NCBI RefSeq assembly: GCF_001307275.1
Contig: NZ_CP012831.1
Coordinates: 3,898,501 to 3,962,500, forward strand
Origin: Pseudomonas fluorescens
Lineage (GTDB): Bacteria; Pseudomonadota; Gammaproteobacteria; Pseudomonadales; Pseudomonadaceae
Length of the DNA: 64,000 bases
Direction: 5' to 3'
The notes beneath the pieces were generated by a model, which was given only the letters and a program-made list of their open reading frames with translations, searched no databases and was not told the origin of the DNA. Each line of letters starts with the position of its first letter. The first letter of the stretch is position 1. Both the position numbers and the translations under genes were made by a program. This document shows, in pieces, positions 44,490-53,337 of this stretch.

Positions 44490-45233
44490 GTGAGCACCAG
44501 CAATCGCATTCTTCTCGGCGTGAACATCGACCATGTCGCCACCCTGCGCCAGGCCCGCGGTACGCGCTACCCGGATCCGGTCAAGGCCGCGCTGGACGCG
44601 GAAGAGGCGGGTGCCGACGGCATCACCGTGCACCTGCGTGAAGACCGTCGCCACATCCAGGAGCGCGACGTGCTGCTGCTCAAGGACGTGCTGCAAACCC
44701 GCATGAACTTCGAAATGGGCGTGACCGAGGAAATGATGGCGTTCGCTGAGCTCATCCGCCCGGCGCACATCTGCCTGGTGCCGGAGACGCGCCAGGAACT
44801 GACCACCGAAGGCGGCCTCGACGTAGCGGGGCAGGAATCGCGGATCAGCCTGGCGGTGGAGCGCTTGTCGAAGATCGGCGCCGAGGTGTCGCTGTTCATC
44901 GATGCCGACGAACGGCAGATCGAAGCGTCCAAGCGGGTCGGCGCCCCGGCCATCGAACTGCACACCGGTCGTTACGCCGATGCCGAAACCCCCACCGAGG
45001 TGGCCGACGAGCTGCAGCGGGTCGCCGATGGCGTCGCCTTTGGCCTGGCCCAGGGCTTGATCGTCAACGCCGGCCATGGCCTGCACTACCACAACGTTGA
45101 AGCCGTCGCGGCCATCAAGGGCATCAACGAGCTGAACATCGGCCACGCGCTGGTGGCCCATGCGTTGTTCGTCGGGTTCAAGTCGGCGGTGGCGGAAATG
45201 AAAGCGCTGATCCTGGCTGCCGCCAAGTCCTGA
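44490..45233 (+). CDS. pdxJ: PdxJ, pyridoxine 5'-phosphate synthase
   Basis: PdxJ condenses 1-deoxyxylulose 5-phosphate with 3-amino-2-oxopropyl phosphate to make vitamin B6. It is a 247-aa TIM barrel with the GVNIDHVATLRQARGT start motif and HLREDRRHIQ. The GTG start follows CAGGAG by 9 nt. It is the last gene of the lepA-pdxJ block. Confidence 0.97.
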   Translation: MSTSNRILLGVNIDHVATLRQARGTRYPDPVKAALDAEEAGADGITVHLREDRRHIQERDVLLLKDVLQTRMNFEMGVTEEMMAFAELIRPAHICLVPETRQELTTEGGLDVAGQESRISLAVERLSKIGAEVSLFIDADERQIEASKRVGAPAIELHTGRYADAETPTEVADELQRVADGVAFGLAQGLIVNAGHGLHYHNVEAVAAIKGINELNIGHALVAHALFVGFKSAVAEMKALILAAAKS

Positions 45234-45250
45234 CCGCAGCCACCATCCCC

Positions 45251-45379
45251 TGTGGGAGCTAGCCTGTGGGAGCAAAGCTTGCTCGCGATAGAGGACTGAC
45301 AGTCAAACCGCTATCGCGAGCAAGCTTTGCTCCCACAGATCTGCTCCCACAGGCTAGCTCCCGCAGGCCCGCTCCCACA
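45251..45379. repeat. Nested REP palindrome
   Basis: Outer arms TGTGGGAGCTAGCC (45251-45264) and GGCTAGCTCCCGCA (45352-45365) enclose a complete AAAGC-variant REP doublet (45264-45338). A further half-site CCCGCTCCCACA follows at the right. It looks like one element inserted into another. Confidence 0.85.
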
Positions 45380-45399
45380 TTAAGGGTTGTGTACAGCTG

Positions 45400-46860
45400 T
45401 CAGAGCTGCGGGGATTCCTGGTTCGGCTTGCTCTTGTCCACACCCGGCACGTGCAGGTTGCCCTCGGCCACCTGGTCGCCTTCGAGCTGCGGCTGCGTCA
45501 CCCAGGTCAGGATGTCGTAGTAGCGACGGATGTTCGCCACGAAATGCACGGGCTCGCCGCCCCGGGCGTAGCCGTAGCGGGTCTTGCTGTACCACTGCTT
45601 CTGGGACAGGCGCGGCAGGATTTTCTTCACATCCAGCCACTTGTCCGGGTTCAGCCCTTCCTTGGCCGCCAGTTTGCGGGCGTCGTCCAGGTGGCCGCTG
45701 CCGACGTTATAGGCAGCCAGGGCGAACCAGGTGCGGTCGGGCTCCTGGATGCTTTCGTCCAGTTGGTCCTTCATGTAGGCCAGGTACTTGGCGCCGCCCA
45801 TGATGCTTTGCTTCGGGTCCAGGCGGTTGGACACGCCCATGGCCTGGGCGGTGTTCTGGGTCAGCATCATCAGGCCGCGCACGCCGGTCTTGGACGTGAC
45901 CGCCGGTTGCCACAGTGATTCCTGGTAGCCGATCGCGGCCAGCAGGCGCCAATCGACTTTTTCCTGCTTGGCGTAGGCCTTGAAGTGCTGCTCGTATTTG
46001 GGCAGGCGTTGTTGCAGATGCTGGGCGAACGTGGTGGCGCCCATGTAGCCGAGGACATCGACGTGGCCGTAGTAGCGGTCCTTGAGGCGTTGCAGCGTGC
46101 CGTTCTTCTGCACCTTGTCGAGGTAGCTGTTGATCTCGTTGAGCAGGCTGTTGTCTTCACCAGGGGCCACCGCCCAGCTCTGGTTGCGGGCATCGCCGAG
46201 GTCGAAGGCCACGCGCACGTTGGGGAAGTACACCTGATTCATCGCCACTTCGTTGGAGTCCACCAGGGTGAGGTCGATCTGGCCCTCGTCGACCATGCGC
46301 AGCAGGTCGACCACTTCAACCGCGTCGGACTCTTCGTATTCGATGCCGGGGTATTGCTGTTTCAGCTGCGCCAGCTGTTCGGCGTGGCTGCTGCCCTTGA
46401 GCACCATGATCTTCTTGCCCGCCAGGGCGGCCGCGTCGGTGGGGCGTGACTGGCCATTGCGGTAGATGACCTGCGGGGTGACTTCCAGGTAGGCGTGGGA
46501 AAACCGCACCTGCTTCTTGCGCTGTTCGCTGCTGACCAGGCCTGCGGCCGCCAATACCGGACCGTTGGGTTTGCCGATCTGGTTGAACAGGTCGTCGAGG
46601 TTGTCGGCGGTCTCGATCTTCAGTTCCACCCCCAAATCGTCGGCGAAGCGCTTCACCAGCTCGTATTCGAAGCCGGTTTCACCGTTACGATCCTCAAAGT
46701 AGGTGGCGGGGCTGTTTCGGGTAACCACCCGCAGCACGCCATCCTCCTTTACGCGCTCCAGTGTGTTGGGTTTCTCAACACAACCACTGAGCACCAGGAA
46801 GAGTCCGGTTGCGATCAGCCATCTGGCATATCGCGGACGCAAAGCCGTTGGGGAAAACAT
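45400..46860 (-). CDS. mltF: MltF, membrane-bound lytic murein transglycosylase F
   Basis: A 486-aa outer-membrane lipoprotein that cleaves peptidoglycan. The lipobox LSGC ends at Cys27. An N-terminal periplasmic-binding-like regulatory domain covers about residues 40-265. The C-terminal lysozyme-like domain has the catalytic Glu in GYQESLW and the motifs GVRGLMMLTQNTA and AAYNVGSGH. Divergent from purL, as in P. aeruginosa. Confidence 0.96.
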   Translation of the reverse strand: MFSPTALRPRYARWLIATGLFLVLSGCVEKPNTLERVKEDGVLRVVTRNSPATYFEDRNGETGFEYELVKRFADDLGVELKIETADNLDDLFNQIGKPNGPVLAAAGLVSSEQRKKQVRFSHAYLEVTPQVIYRNGQSRPTDAAALAGKKIMVLKGSSHAEQLAQLKQQYPGIEYEESDAVEVVDLLRMVDEGQIDLTLVDSNEVAMNQVYFPNVRVAFDLGDARNQSWAVAPGEDNSLLNEINSYLDKVQKNGTLQRLKDRYYGHVDVLGYMGATTFAQHLQQRLPKYEQHFKAYAKQEKVDWRLLAAIGYQESLWQPAVTSKTGVRGLMMLTQNTAQAMGVSNRLDPKQSIMGGAKYLAYMKDQLDESIQEPDRTWFALAAYNVGSGHLDDARKLAAKEGLNPDKWLDVKKILPRLSQKQWYSKTRYGYARGGEPVHFVANIRRYYDILTWVTQPQLEGDQVAEGNLHVPGVDKSKPNQESPQL

Positions 46861-47148
46861 CTGCGCAGTATACGCAAACGGCCCCTACCGCCATATCTCG
46901 ACAGCAAAAGGCCAGTCTGCTAGCGGTTGCAAAACATGTCCGCAACACCGGCCCGCCGAGGTGTGGCGGGCTTTGCACCGCTGAAAAATATCTCTGCGCG
47001 AACCTTGGCACGGGGGCTCAATACCTCCGTACGCGTAAAGACCGACATTCGGCCAGCACCGTGCGTGCCGTTTCGGGTGCCGTTGCCGGCGGTTTAGGCT
47101 AGAATGCACGGCCTCAAAGCACACCCCCTTCCCGAGGCTGTCCCGAAG

Positions 47149-50100
47149 ATGTTGATCCTGCGCGGCGCTCCTGCCCTTTCTGCCTTTCGCCACAGCAAAC
47201 TCCTTGAGCAACTGAGCCAAAAGGTTCCGGCTGTCAGTGGCTTGTATGCTGAATTCGCTCACTTCGCCGAAGTCACCGGCGGTTTGACCGGCGACGAACA
47301 GCAGGTGCTCGCGCGCCTTCTGAAGTACGGCCCCAGTGTTCCTGTCCAGGAGCCGGCCGGTCGCCTGTTCCTGGTGCTGCCGCGTTTCGGCACCATTTCG
47401 CCATGGTCGAGCAAGGCCAGCGACATCGCCCGCAATTGCGGCCTGACGAAGGTCCAGCGCCTGGAGCGCGGCATTGCCTTTTATGTCGCCGGTGAGTTCA
47501 GCGAGGCCGAGGCCCAATTGATCGCCGAAGGCCTGCATGACCGCATGACCCAGGTCGTGCTGGGCAACCTGGAGCAGGCCGCCGGTCTGTTCAGCCACGC
47601 CGAGCCCAAGCCGCTGACGGCCATCGACGTACTGGGCGGCGGCCGTGCCGCACTGGAAAACGCCAACGCCGAACTGGGCCTGGCCCTGGCCGAAGACGAG
47701 ATCGATTACCTGGTCAACGCCTTCCAGGGCTTGAAGCGCAACCCGCACGACATCGAACTGATGATGTTCGCCCAGGCCAACTCCGAGCACTGCCGCCACA
47801 AGATCTTCAACGCCAGTTGGGACATTGACGGCCAGAGCCAGGAAAAAAGCCTGTTCGGCATGATCAAGAACACCTATCAGATGCATAACGAAGGTGTGCT
47901 GTCGGCCTACAAGGACAACGCGGCGGTGATCGTCGGCAACGTTGCTGGTCGCTTCTACCCGAACCCCGAGACCCGCCAGTACGGTGCGGTCCAGGAGCCG
48001 GTGCACATCCTGATGAAGGTCGAGACCCACAACCACCCGACCGCCATTGCGCCGTTCCCGGGCGCGTCCACCGGTTCCGGTGGCGAGATCCGCGACGAAG
48101 GCGCCACCGGGCGCGGTGCCAAGCCCAAGGCCGGCCTGACCGGCTTCACCGTGTCGAACCTGCAGATCCCGGGCTTCGAACAGCCGTGGGAAAAGCCCTA
48201 CGGCAAGCCTGAGCGTATCGTCAACGCCCTCGACATCATGATCGAAGGTCCCCTGGGGGGCGCGGCGTTCAACAACGAATTCGGCCGTCCGGCCCTGACC
48301 GGCTACTTCCGTACCTTCGAACAGTCCATCACCACCCCCCGTGGTGAGGAAGTCCGTGGTTACCACAAGCCGATCATGCTCGCGGGCGGCATGGGCAACA
48401 TCCGCGCCGAACACGTACAAAAAGGCGAGATCCTGGTCGGCTCCAAGCTGATCGTCCTCGGCGGCCCGGCCATGCTGATCGGCCTGGGTGGCGGCGCGGC
48501 TTCCTCCATGGCCACCGGCACCAGCTCGGCCGACCTGGACTTCGCCTCGGTCCAGCGGGAAAACCCGGAAATGGAACGCCGTTGCCAGGAAGTCATCGAC
48601 CGTTGCTGGCAGTTGGGTGAACACAACCCCATCAGCTTCATCCACGACGTCGGCGCGGGCGGCCTGTCCAACGCCTTCCCGGAACTGGTCAACGACGGCG
48701 GCCGCGGTGGCCGTTTCGAACTGCGCAACATTCCGAACGACGAGCCGGGCATGGCCCCGCACGAAATCTGGAGCAACGAATCCCAGGAACGTTACGTCCT
48801 GGCGGTCGGCCCGGCCGACTTCGAACGCTTCCAGGCCATTTGCGAGCGCGAGCGCTGCCCGTTCGCGGTAGTGGGTGAAGCCACCGCCGAGCCGCAACTG
48901 ACCGTGACCGACAGCCACTTCGGCAACAGCCCGGTGGACATGCCGCTGGAAGTGCTGCTGGGCAAGGCCCCGCGCATGCACCGTTCGGCGGTTCGCGAAG
49001 CGGAGCTGGGCGATGATTTCGATCCGTCGACCCTCGACCTCGCCGAGTCCATCGAGCGCGTGCTGCATCACCCGGCCGTGGCGAGCAAGAGCTTCCTGAT
49101 CACCATCGGCGACCGCACCATCACCGGCCTCGTGGCCCGTGACCAGATGGTCGGCCCATGGCAGGTGCCGGTGGCCGACGTGGCCGTGACCGCCACCAGC
49201 TTCGACGTCTACACCGGCGAAGCCATGGCGATGGGCGAGCGCACGCCGCTGGCGCTGCTGGATGCCCCGGCCTCGGGCCGCATGGCGATCGGCGAGACCC
49301 TGACCAACATCGCGGCTTCGCGCATCGGCAAGATTTCCGACATCAAGCTGTCGGCCAACTGGATGTCCGCCGCCGGTCACCCGGGTGAAGATGCCCGCCT
49401 GTACGACACCGTCAAGGCTGTCGGCATGGAGCTGTGCCCGGAGCTGGGCATCACCATTCCGGTGGGCAAGGACTCCATGTCCATGGCCACGCGCTGGAAC
49501 GACGAAGGCGTGGACAAGAGCGTGACCTCGCCGCTGTCGCTGATCGTGACCGGTTTCGCCCCGGTCACCGACATCCGCCAGACCCTGACCCCGCAACTGC
49601 GCATGGACAAGGGCACCACCGACCTGATCCTGATCGACCTGGGCCGTGGCCAGAACCGCATGGGCGCCTCGATCCTGGCCCAGGTGCATGGCAAGCTCGG
49701 TTCGCAAGCGCCGGACGTCGACGATGCCGAAGACCTGAAGGCGTTCTTCGCCGTCATCCAGGGCCTCAACGCCGACGGTCACCTGCTGGCCTACCACGAC
49801 CGTTCCGACGGTGGTTTGCTGACCACCGTGGTGGAAATGGCCTTCGCCGGTCACTGTGGCCTGAGCCTGACCCTCGACAGCGTGGCCGAGTCCACGGCTG
49901 AAATCCCGGCCATCCTGTTCAACGAAGAACTGGGTGCGGTGATCCAGGTTCGCCAGGACGCCACCCCGGACATCCTCGCCCAGTTCAGCGCCGCCGGCCT
50001 GGCCGATTGCGTCTCGGTGATCGGCCAGCCGATCAACAACGCCCACATCAACATCACCTTCAACGGCGACACCGTCTTCGAAGGCCAGCGCAGTCTGTTG

Positions 50101-51045
50101 CAGCGTCAGTGGGCTGAAACCAGCTACCAGATCCAGCGCCTGCGCGACAACGCCGAGTGTGCCGAGCAGGAGTTCGATGCGCTGCTGGAAGAAGACAACC
50201 CGGGCCTGAGCGCCAAGCTCAGCTACGACGTCAACCTCGACGTGGCCGCGCCCTACATCAAGAAAGGCATTCGCCCACAAGTGGCGGTCCTGCGCGAGCA
50301 GGGCGTCAATGGCCAGGTGGAGATGGCGGCAGCGTTCGACCGCGCCGGTTTCAACGCGATCGACGTGCACATGAGCGACATCCTGGCCGGTCGTGTCGAC
50401 CTGAACGACTTCAAGGGCATGGTCGCCTGCGGCGGTTTCTCCTACGGCGACGTGCTCGGTGCCGGTGAAGGCTGGGCCAAGTCGGCGCTGTTCAACAGCC
50501 GCGCCCGCGACGCGTTCCAAGGTTTCTTCGAGCGTAACGACAGCTTCACCCTCGGCGTGTGCAACGGTTGCCAGATGATGTCCAACCTGCACGAGCTGAT
50601 CCCGGGCAGCGAATTCTGGCCGCACTTCGTGCGTAACCGTTCCGAGCAGTTCGAAGCGCGCGTGGCGATGGTCCAGGTCCAGGAGTCGAACTCGATCTTC
50701 CTGCAGGGCATGGCCGGTTCGCGCATGCCGATCGCCATCGCCCACGGCGAAGGCCATGCGGAGTTCGAAAGCGAAGAAGCCCTGCTCGAAGCCGACCTGT
50801 CCGGTTGCGTGTCGCTGCGTTTTGTCGACAACCACGGCAAGGTCACCGAAACCTACCCGGCCAACCCGAACGGCTCGCCGCGCGGGATCACCGGTCTGAC
50901 CAGCCGCGACGGCCGTGTCACGATCATGATGCCGCACCCGGAGCGGGTGTTCCGCGCGGTGCAGAACTCGTGGCGTTCGGACGACTGGAACGAAGACGCG
51001 CCCTGGATGCGCATGTTCCGTAACGCCCGCGTCTGGGTGAACTGA
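47149..51045 (+). CDS. purL: PurL, phosphoribosylformylglycinamidine synthase
   Basis: A single-chain, 1298-aa enzyme that makes FGAM from FGAR, glutamine and ATP in purine synthesis. The start MLILRGAPALSAFRHS at 47149 gives the family length. The ATP-binding segment GASTGSGGEIRDEGATGRGAKPKAG and the C-terminal glutaminase triad cysteine (LGVCNGCQMM) are present. A TAGAAT box near 47100-47105 is a possible -10 element. Confidence 0.98.
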   Translation: MLILRGAPALSAFRHSKLLEQLSQKVPAVSGLYAEFAHFAEVTGGLTGDEQQVLARLLKYGPSVPVQEPAGRLFLVLPRFGTISPWSSKASDIARNCGLTKVQRLERGIAFYVAGEFSEAEAQLIAEGLHDRMTQVVLGNLEQAAGLFSHAEPKPLTAIDVLGGGRAALENANAELGLALAEDEIDYLVNAFQGLKRNPHDIELMMFAQANSEHCRHKIFNASWDIDGQSQEKSLFGMIKNTYQMHNEGVLSAYKDNAAVIVGNVAGRFYPNPETRQYGAVQEPVHILMKVETHNHPTAIAPFPGASTGSGGEIRDEGATGRGAKPKAGLTGFTVSNLQIPGFEQPWEKPYGKPERIVNALDIMIEGPLGGAAFNNEFGRPALTGYFRTFEQSITTPRGEEVRGYHKPIMLAGGMGNIRAEHVQKGEILVGSKLIVLGGPAMLIGLGGGAASSMATGTSSADLDFASVQRENPEMERRCQEVIDRCWQLGEHNPISFIHDVGAGGLSNAFPELVNDGGRGGRFELRNIPNDEPGMAPHEIWSNESQERYVLAVGPADFERFQAICERERCPFAVVGEATAEPQLTVTDSHFGNSPVDMPLEVLLGKAPRMHRSAVREAELGDDFDPSTLDLAESIERVLHHPAVASKSFLITIGDRTITGLVARDQMVGPWQVPVADVAVTATSFDVYTGEAMAMGERTPLALLDAPASGRMAIGETLTNIAASRIGKISDIKLSANWMSAAGHPGEDARLYDTVKAVGMELCPELGITIPVGKDSMSMATRWNDEGVDKSVTSPLSLIVTGFAPVTDIRQTLTPQLRMDKGTTDLILIDLGRGQNRMGASILAQVHGKLGSQAPDVDDAEDLKAFFAVIQGLNADGHLLAYHDRSDGGLLTTVVEMAFAGHCGLSLTLDSVAESTAEIPAILFNEELGAVIQVRQDATPDILAQFSAAGLADCVSVIGQPINNAHINITFNGDTVFEGQRSLLQRQWAETSYQIQRLRDNAECAEQEFDALLEEDNPGLSAKLSYDVNLDVAAPYIKKGIRPQVAVLREQGVNGQVEMAAAFDRAGFNAIDVHMSDILAGRVDLNDFKGMVACGGFSYGDVLGAGEGWAKSALFNSRARDAFQGFFERNDSFTLGVCNGCQMMSNLHELIPGSEFWPHFVRNRSEQFEARVAMVQVQESNSIFLQGMAGSRMPIAIAHGEGHAEFESEEALLEADLSGCVSLRFVDNHGKVTETYPANPNGSPRGITGLTSRDGRVTIMMPHPERVFRAVQNSWRSDDWNEDAPWMRMFRNARVWVN

Positions 51046-51049
51046 GACG

Positions 51050-51361
51050 GTGTACAAGCTCTGCTTCTTCGTCCCGGCCAGTCACGTGGACGAGGTCAAA
51101 AGCGCCGTATTCGCTGCCGGTGGCGGGCGAATCGGCGGCTATGACCACTGTGCCTGGCAAGTGTTGGGCCTGGGCCAGTTTCGCCCGTTGGACGGCAGCC
51201 AGCCGTTCATTGGCGAGGCGGGGCAGGTCGAGCAGGTCGAGGAGTGGAAGGTAGAGCTTGTCGTTGCCGATGAGCTGATTCGTGGGGTGGTGAAGGCGCT
51301 GAAACAAAGCCATCCCTACGAGACGCCAGCGTATGAAGTGTGGCGGTTGGAGGATTTCTGA
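51050..51361 (+). CDS. NIF3-like domain protein (YqfO/CutA-like insert)
   Basis: A 103-aa stand-alone version of the PII/CutA-like domain found inserted in NIF3/YqfO proteins: YKLCFFVP..H...VK.A.F.AG.G.IG.Y..C.W, QPFIGE and the HPYETPAYEVW end motif. GTG start 4 nt after the purL stop, so likely cotranscribed. Biochemical role is not established. A terminator follows. Confidence 0.85.
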   Translation: MYKLCFFVPASHVDEVKSAVFAAGGGRIGGYDHCAWQVLGLGQFRPLDGSQPFIGEAGQVEQVEEWKVELVVADELIRGVVKALKQSHPYETPAYEVWRLEDF

Positions 51362-51380
51362 TCCTCGGTTCGCTGAAATG

Positions 51381-51411
51381 AAAAACCGCTGATTGAACCA
51401 GCGGTTTTTTA
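51381..51411 (+). terminator. Terminator of purL and the NIF3-like gene
   Basis: AAAAACCGCTG, loop ATTGAAC, CAGCGGTTTTTT. Symmetrical A/T tails make it bidirectional. Confidence 0.92.
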
Positions 51412-51494
51412 TTGCCCGGGTGAATGGCAAAACCATGCCCGCCAGCGCAAGCAGGTCCAGTGATCCCAGAACCTGCGCTTGGCACAATCCACCC

Positions 51495-51584
51495 TGTGGG
51501 AGCGAGCTTGCTCGCGATAGCGGTAGGTCAGCTTACATAAACGGTGGATGTGCCGCCGTCATCGCGAGCAAGCTCGCTCCCACA
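51495..51584. repeat. REP doublet, first of two in tandem
   Basis: Arms TGTGGGAGCGAGC/GCTCGCTCCCACA downstream of the purL terminator. Confidence 0.9.
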
Positions 51585-51629
51585 TGGGACCTCCAGTGGG
51601 CTCGAAATATGTGCTCGACGCCAATCAAC

Positions 51630-51719
51630 TGTGGGAGCGGGCTTGCCCGCGAAGGCGTCGGGTCAGCTTGCATTGATGTTGGATGTACTGGCCTCTTCGC
51701 GAGCAAGCTCGCTCCCACA
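51630..51719. repeat. REP doublet, second of two in tandem
   Basis: The left arm has changed (TGTGGGAGCGGGCTTGCCCG) while the right arm is normal. It ends 20 nt before the stop of the ADP-ribosyltransferase gene. Confidence 0.88.
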
Positions 51720-51738
51720 CGGGGTCGTCCTAGTCTGT

Positions 51739-52821
51739 CTATTGATGCCGGTTTTCGAGGCGGCAAGCTTCTTTTTCAATGCCGATGCACTCGACCGGTT
51801 CGCCCACGCCTTTCTCGAACCGGCGAGCATTCATCAATAGCCCGCCCTTGATGCCGCCAATGAATGCGAAGGCGCCTGGACGGTTGCCGGTATTCTCCCC
51901 TGACAGATCCACCGCCACACTGTTGGGCCTGACCTCATACACCCAGCCGCCGTCTGCCGCTTCCGTGACCGCCCAGATCTTGGCGTCGCTATAGTCACGA
52001 AACGCCACGACGACCGATTGAATGGAAGGAGACTCCGGGCTGCTCGCCCAGCGCAAGACCGGTGGTTGCGAGTTTTTTGCCCGTAACCCACGGGCAAGTG
52101 CGTCCGCTCCTTGCACTGGGTTGATCCTCGAGGAACCCACCGCCCAGAGTGATTCCTTGTTCGTCACCCAGGCCAGGCCTTCTGGCGGGGTGATCTTGCT
52201 CCAATCGATGGGCGTCGCTGCGACTTCCAGCATCGTCTCGTGACCGGAGGGTTCGCGATAGTCCGGGTTGGCGATGCAATCGGCCAGGTCGGTTTTCTTG
52301 CAGGCCTGCTTGATAAAGTGCCCTTTGACCCCGCCGGGGTAGCTGATCTCTTCCTCGCCGATAATAGGTCCCCCCGATTCCTGTTGGTCGATGCCATGGG
52401 GGGCCTTGAATTCGAATACCCATTCGTTGGCGAAGCTCTGGGCGATACGCTGGCTGCGCGTGGTACTGCTGTAGACCGAGCGCTGGGCCCCGGCCCCGTG
52501 CTTGAACCAGTTGTACATCCATGTGTCCTCGGGGAAGGTCACGGATTTGGGCAGCAAGCCGTCCCGGAAGGCCTCGAGGCCTTGATTGGTGGTGTCTCCC
52601 CGATAGAGCGTGTCCAGGTCGGTCCGCCAGCGCAATAAGGGTTGGGTCTTGCGGATATCCACGCTGGGATCCGCCGTGACCTGGAGCCAGGCCTGGTACC
52701 AAGGTTCATCCTTCCGCGCCGAGTCCTGGGTCGTTGCCCACGCATTGGGGTTCGCTTGCCAGGTGCCTGCCAATACCATGGCGACAGTCGCCGCCCGTAT
52801 AAAACCGCTGCTTCTACTCAT
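51739..52821 (-). CDS. Predicted secreted ADP-ribosyltransferase with a degenerate second ART domain
   Basis: A 360-aa exported protein: signal peptide about 1-29 (cut near ANAWA), then two related domains. Domain 1 (about 55-190) has the arginine-type toxin motifs of the pertussis/cholera group: LYRGD with R74, an SST strand motif at 118-120 (VYSSTTRS), and E156-E158 in GEEEISYPGG, equivalent to the toxins' EQEVS.LGG. Domain 2 (about 205-355) repeats the same order, but R74 becomes A227, SST becomes VAF (272-274) and the two catalytic glutamates become P315 and A317. WVFEF (134-138) pairs with WVYEV (293-297), and GGVKG (163-167) with GGIKG (322-326). Each domain ends in C-x7-C (C174/C182; C345/C353), probably disulfides. 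AGGAGAGG lies before the start. No immunity or B-subunit gene is adjacent. The host target and secretion route beyond the inner membrane are unknown. Confidence 0.72.
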   Translation of the reverse strand: MSRSSGFIRAATVAMVLAGTWQANPNAWATTQDSARKDEPWYQAWLQVTADPSVDIRKTQPLLRWRTDLDTLYRGDTTNQGLEAFRDGLLPKSVTFPEDTWMYNWFKHGAGAQRSVYSSTTRSQRIAQSFANEWVFEFKAPHGIDQQESGGPIIGEEEISYPGGVKGHFIKQACKKTDLADCIANPDYREPSGHETMLEVAATPIDWSKITPPEGLAWVTNKESLWAVGSSRINPVQGADALARGLRAKNSQPPVLRWASSPESPSIQSVVVAFRDYSDAKIWAVTEAADGGWVYEVRPNSVAVDLSGENTGNRPGAFAFIGGIKGGLLMNARRFEKGVGEPVECIGIEKEACRLENRHQ

Positions 52822-53208
52822 GATGTGGACACCTCTCCTGAAACGAGGATGCCAATCGAATCACATACTTCATTACGACCTATTCTTCGAATTGACAGTT
52901 TAATTGTCGATTGCTCAGTGCCAAGGCAACGCTGGGGTGTGCCTCGGTTCACTGCGTGAGAGTGAGAATAGATGACTGTGCTGGGCTGTAAGATCTTATT
53001 TTGTAACAAGCATCTCAGTTGGAAGCGACCGCGAATATCAGCATGTGTTTGTTGGCTGTTACTGGTCGGAATTATCCGTTACCTGTTATTTCTGACAGTT
53101 GCTGGCTCTTGGTCGATGACCTTTAATCGAGGGTTTTGTCGAGGGTTCGCGCTAGATAACTTTTCGGTTGGGTACAGGCTCGGACTTGATGCAATAAGTA
53201 CCGGCCTC
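52822..53208. promoter_or_regulatory. AT-rich upstream region of the ADP-ribosyltransferase gene
   Basis: GC content falls well below that of neighbouring genes. On the minus strand TCGACA (52905-52910) and AAGAAT (52882-52887), 17 nt apart, form a passable but weak promoter. GACA..TGTC dyads overlap the -35 box. No gene was recognised. Confidence 0.35.
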
Positions 53209-53301
53209 ATCGCGAGCAAGCTCGCTCCCACAGGAGGCAGGTGTCGATCACAGGTTTTGTGAACAACACCCAGCCACTGTGGGAGCGAGCTTGCTCGCGA
53301 T
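53209..53301. repeat. REP pair downstream of nagE
   Basis: Tail-to-tail arms. The left flank GGACTTGATGCAATAA is shared with the tandem repeat units at 60807-61483. Confidence 0.88.
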
Positions 53302-53337
53302 AAATCGAAAGACGAATACAAAAATCCCGGTAGAACA

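Noticed and set aside
46885..51057. 1390-codon minus-strand frame opposite purL
   Set aside because: Antisense shadow of purL; composition is typical of reverse-frame translation in GC-rich DNA.
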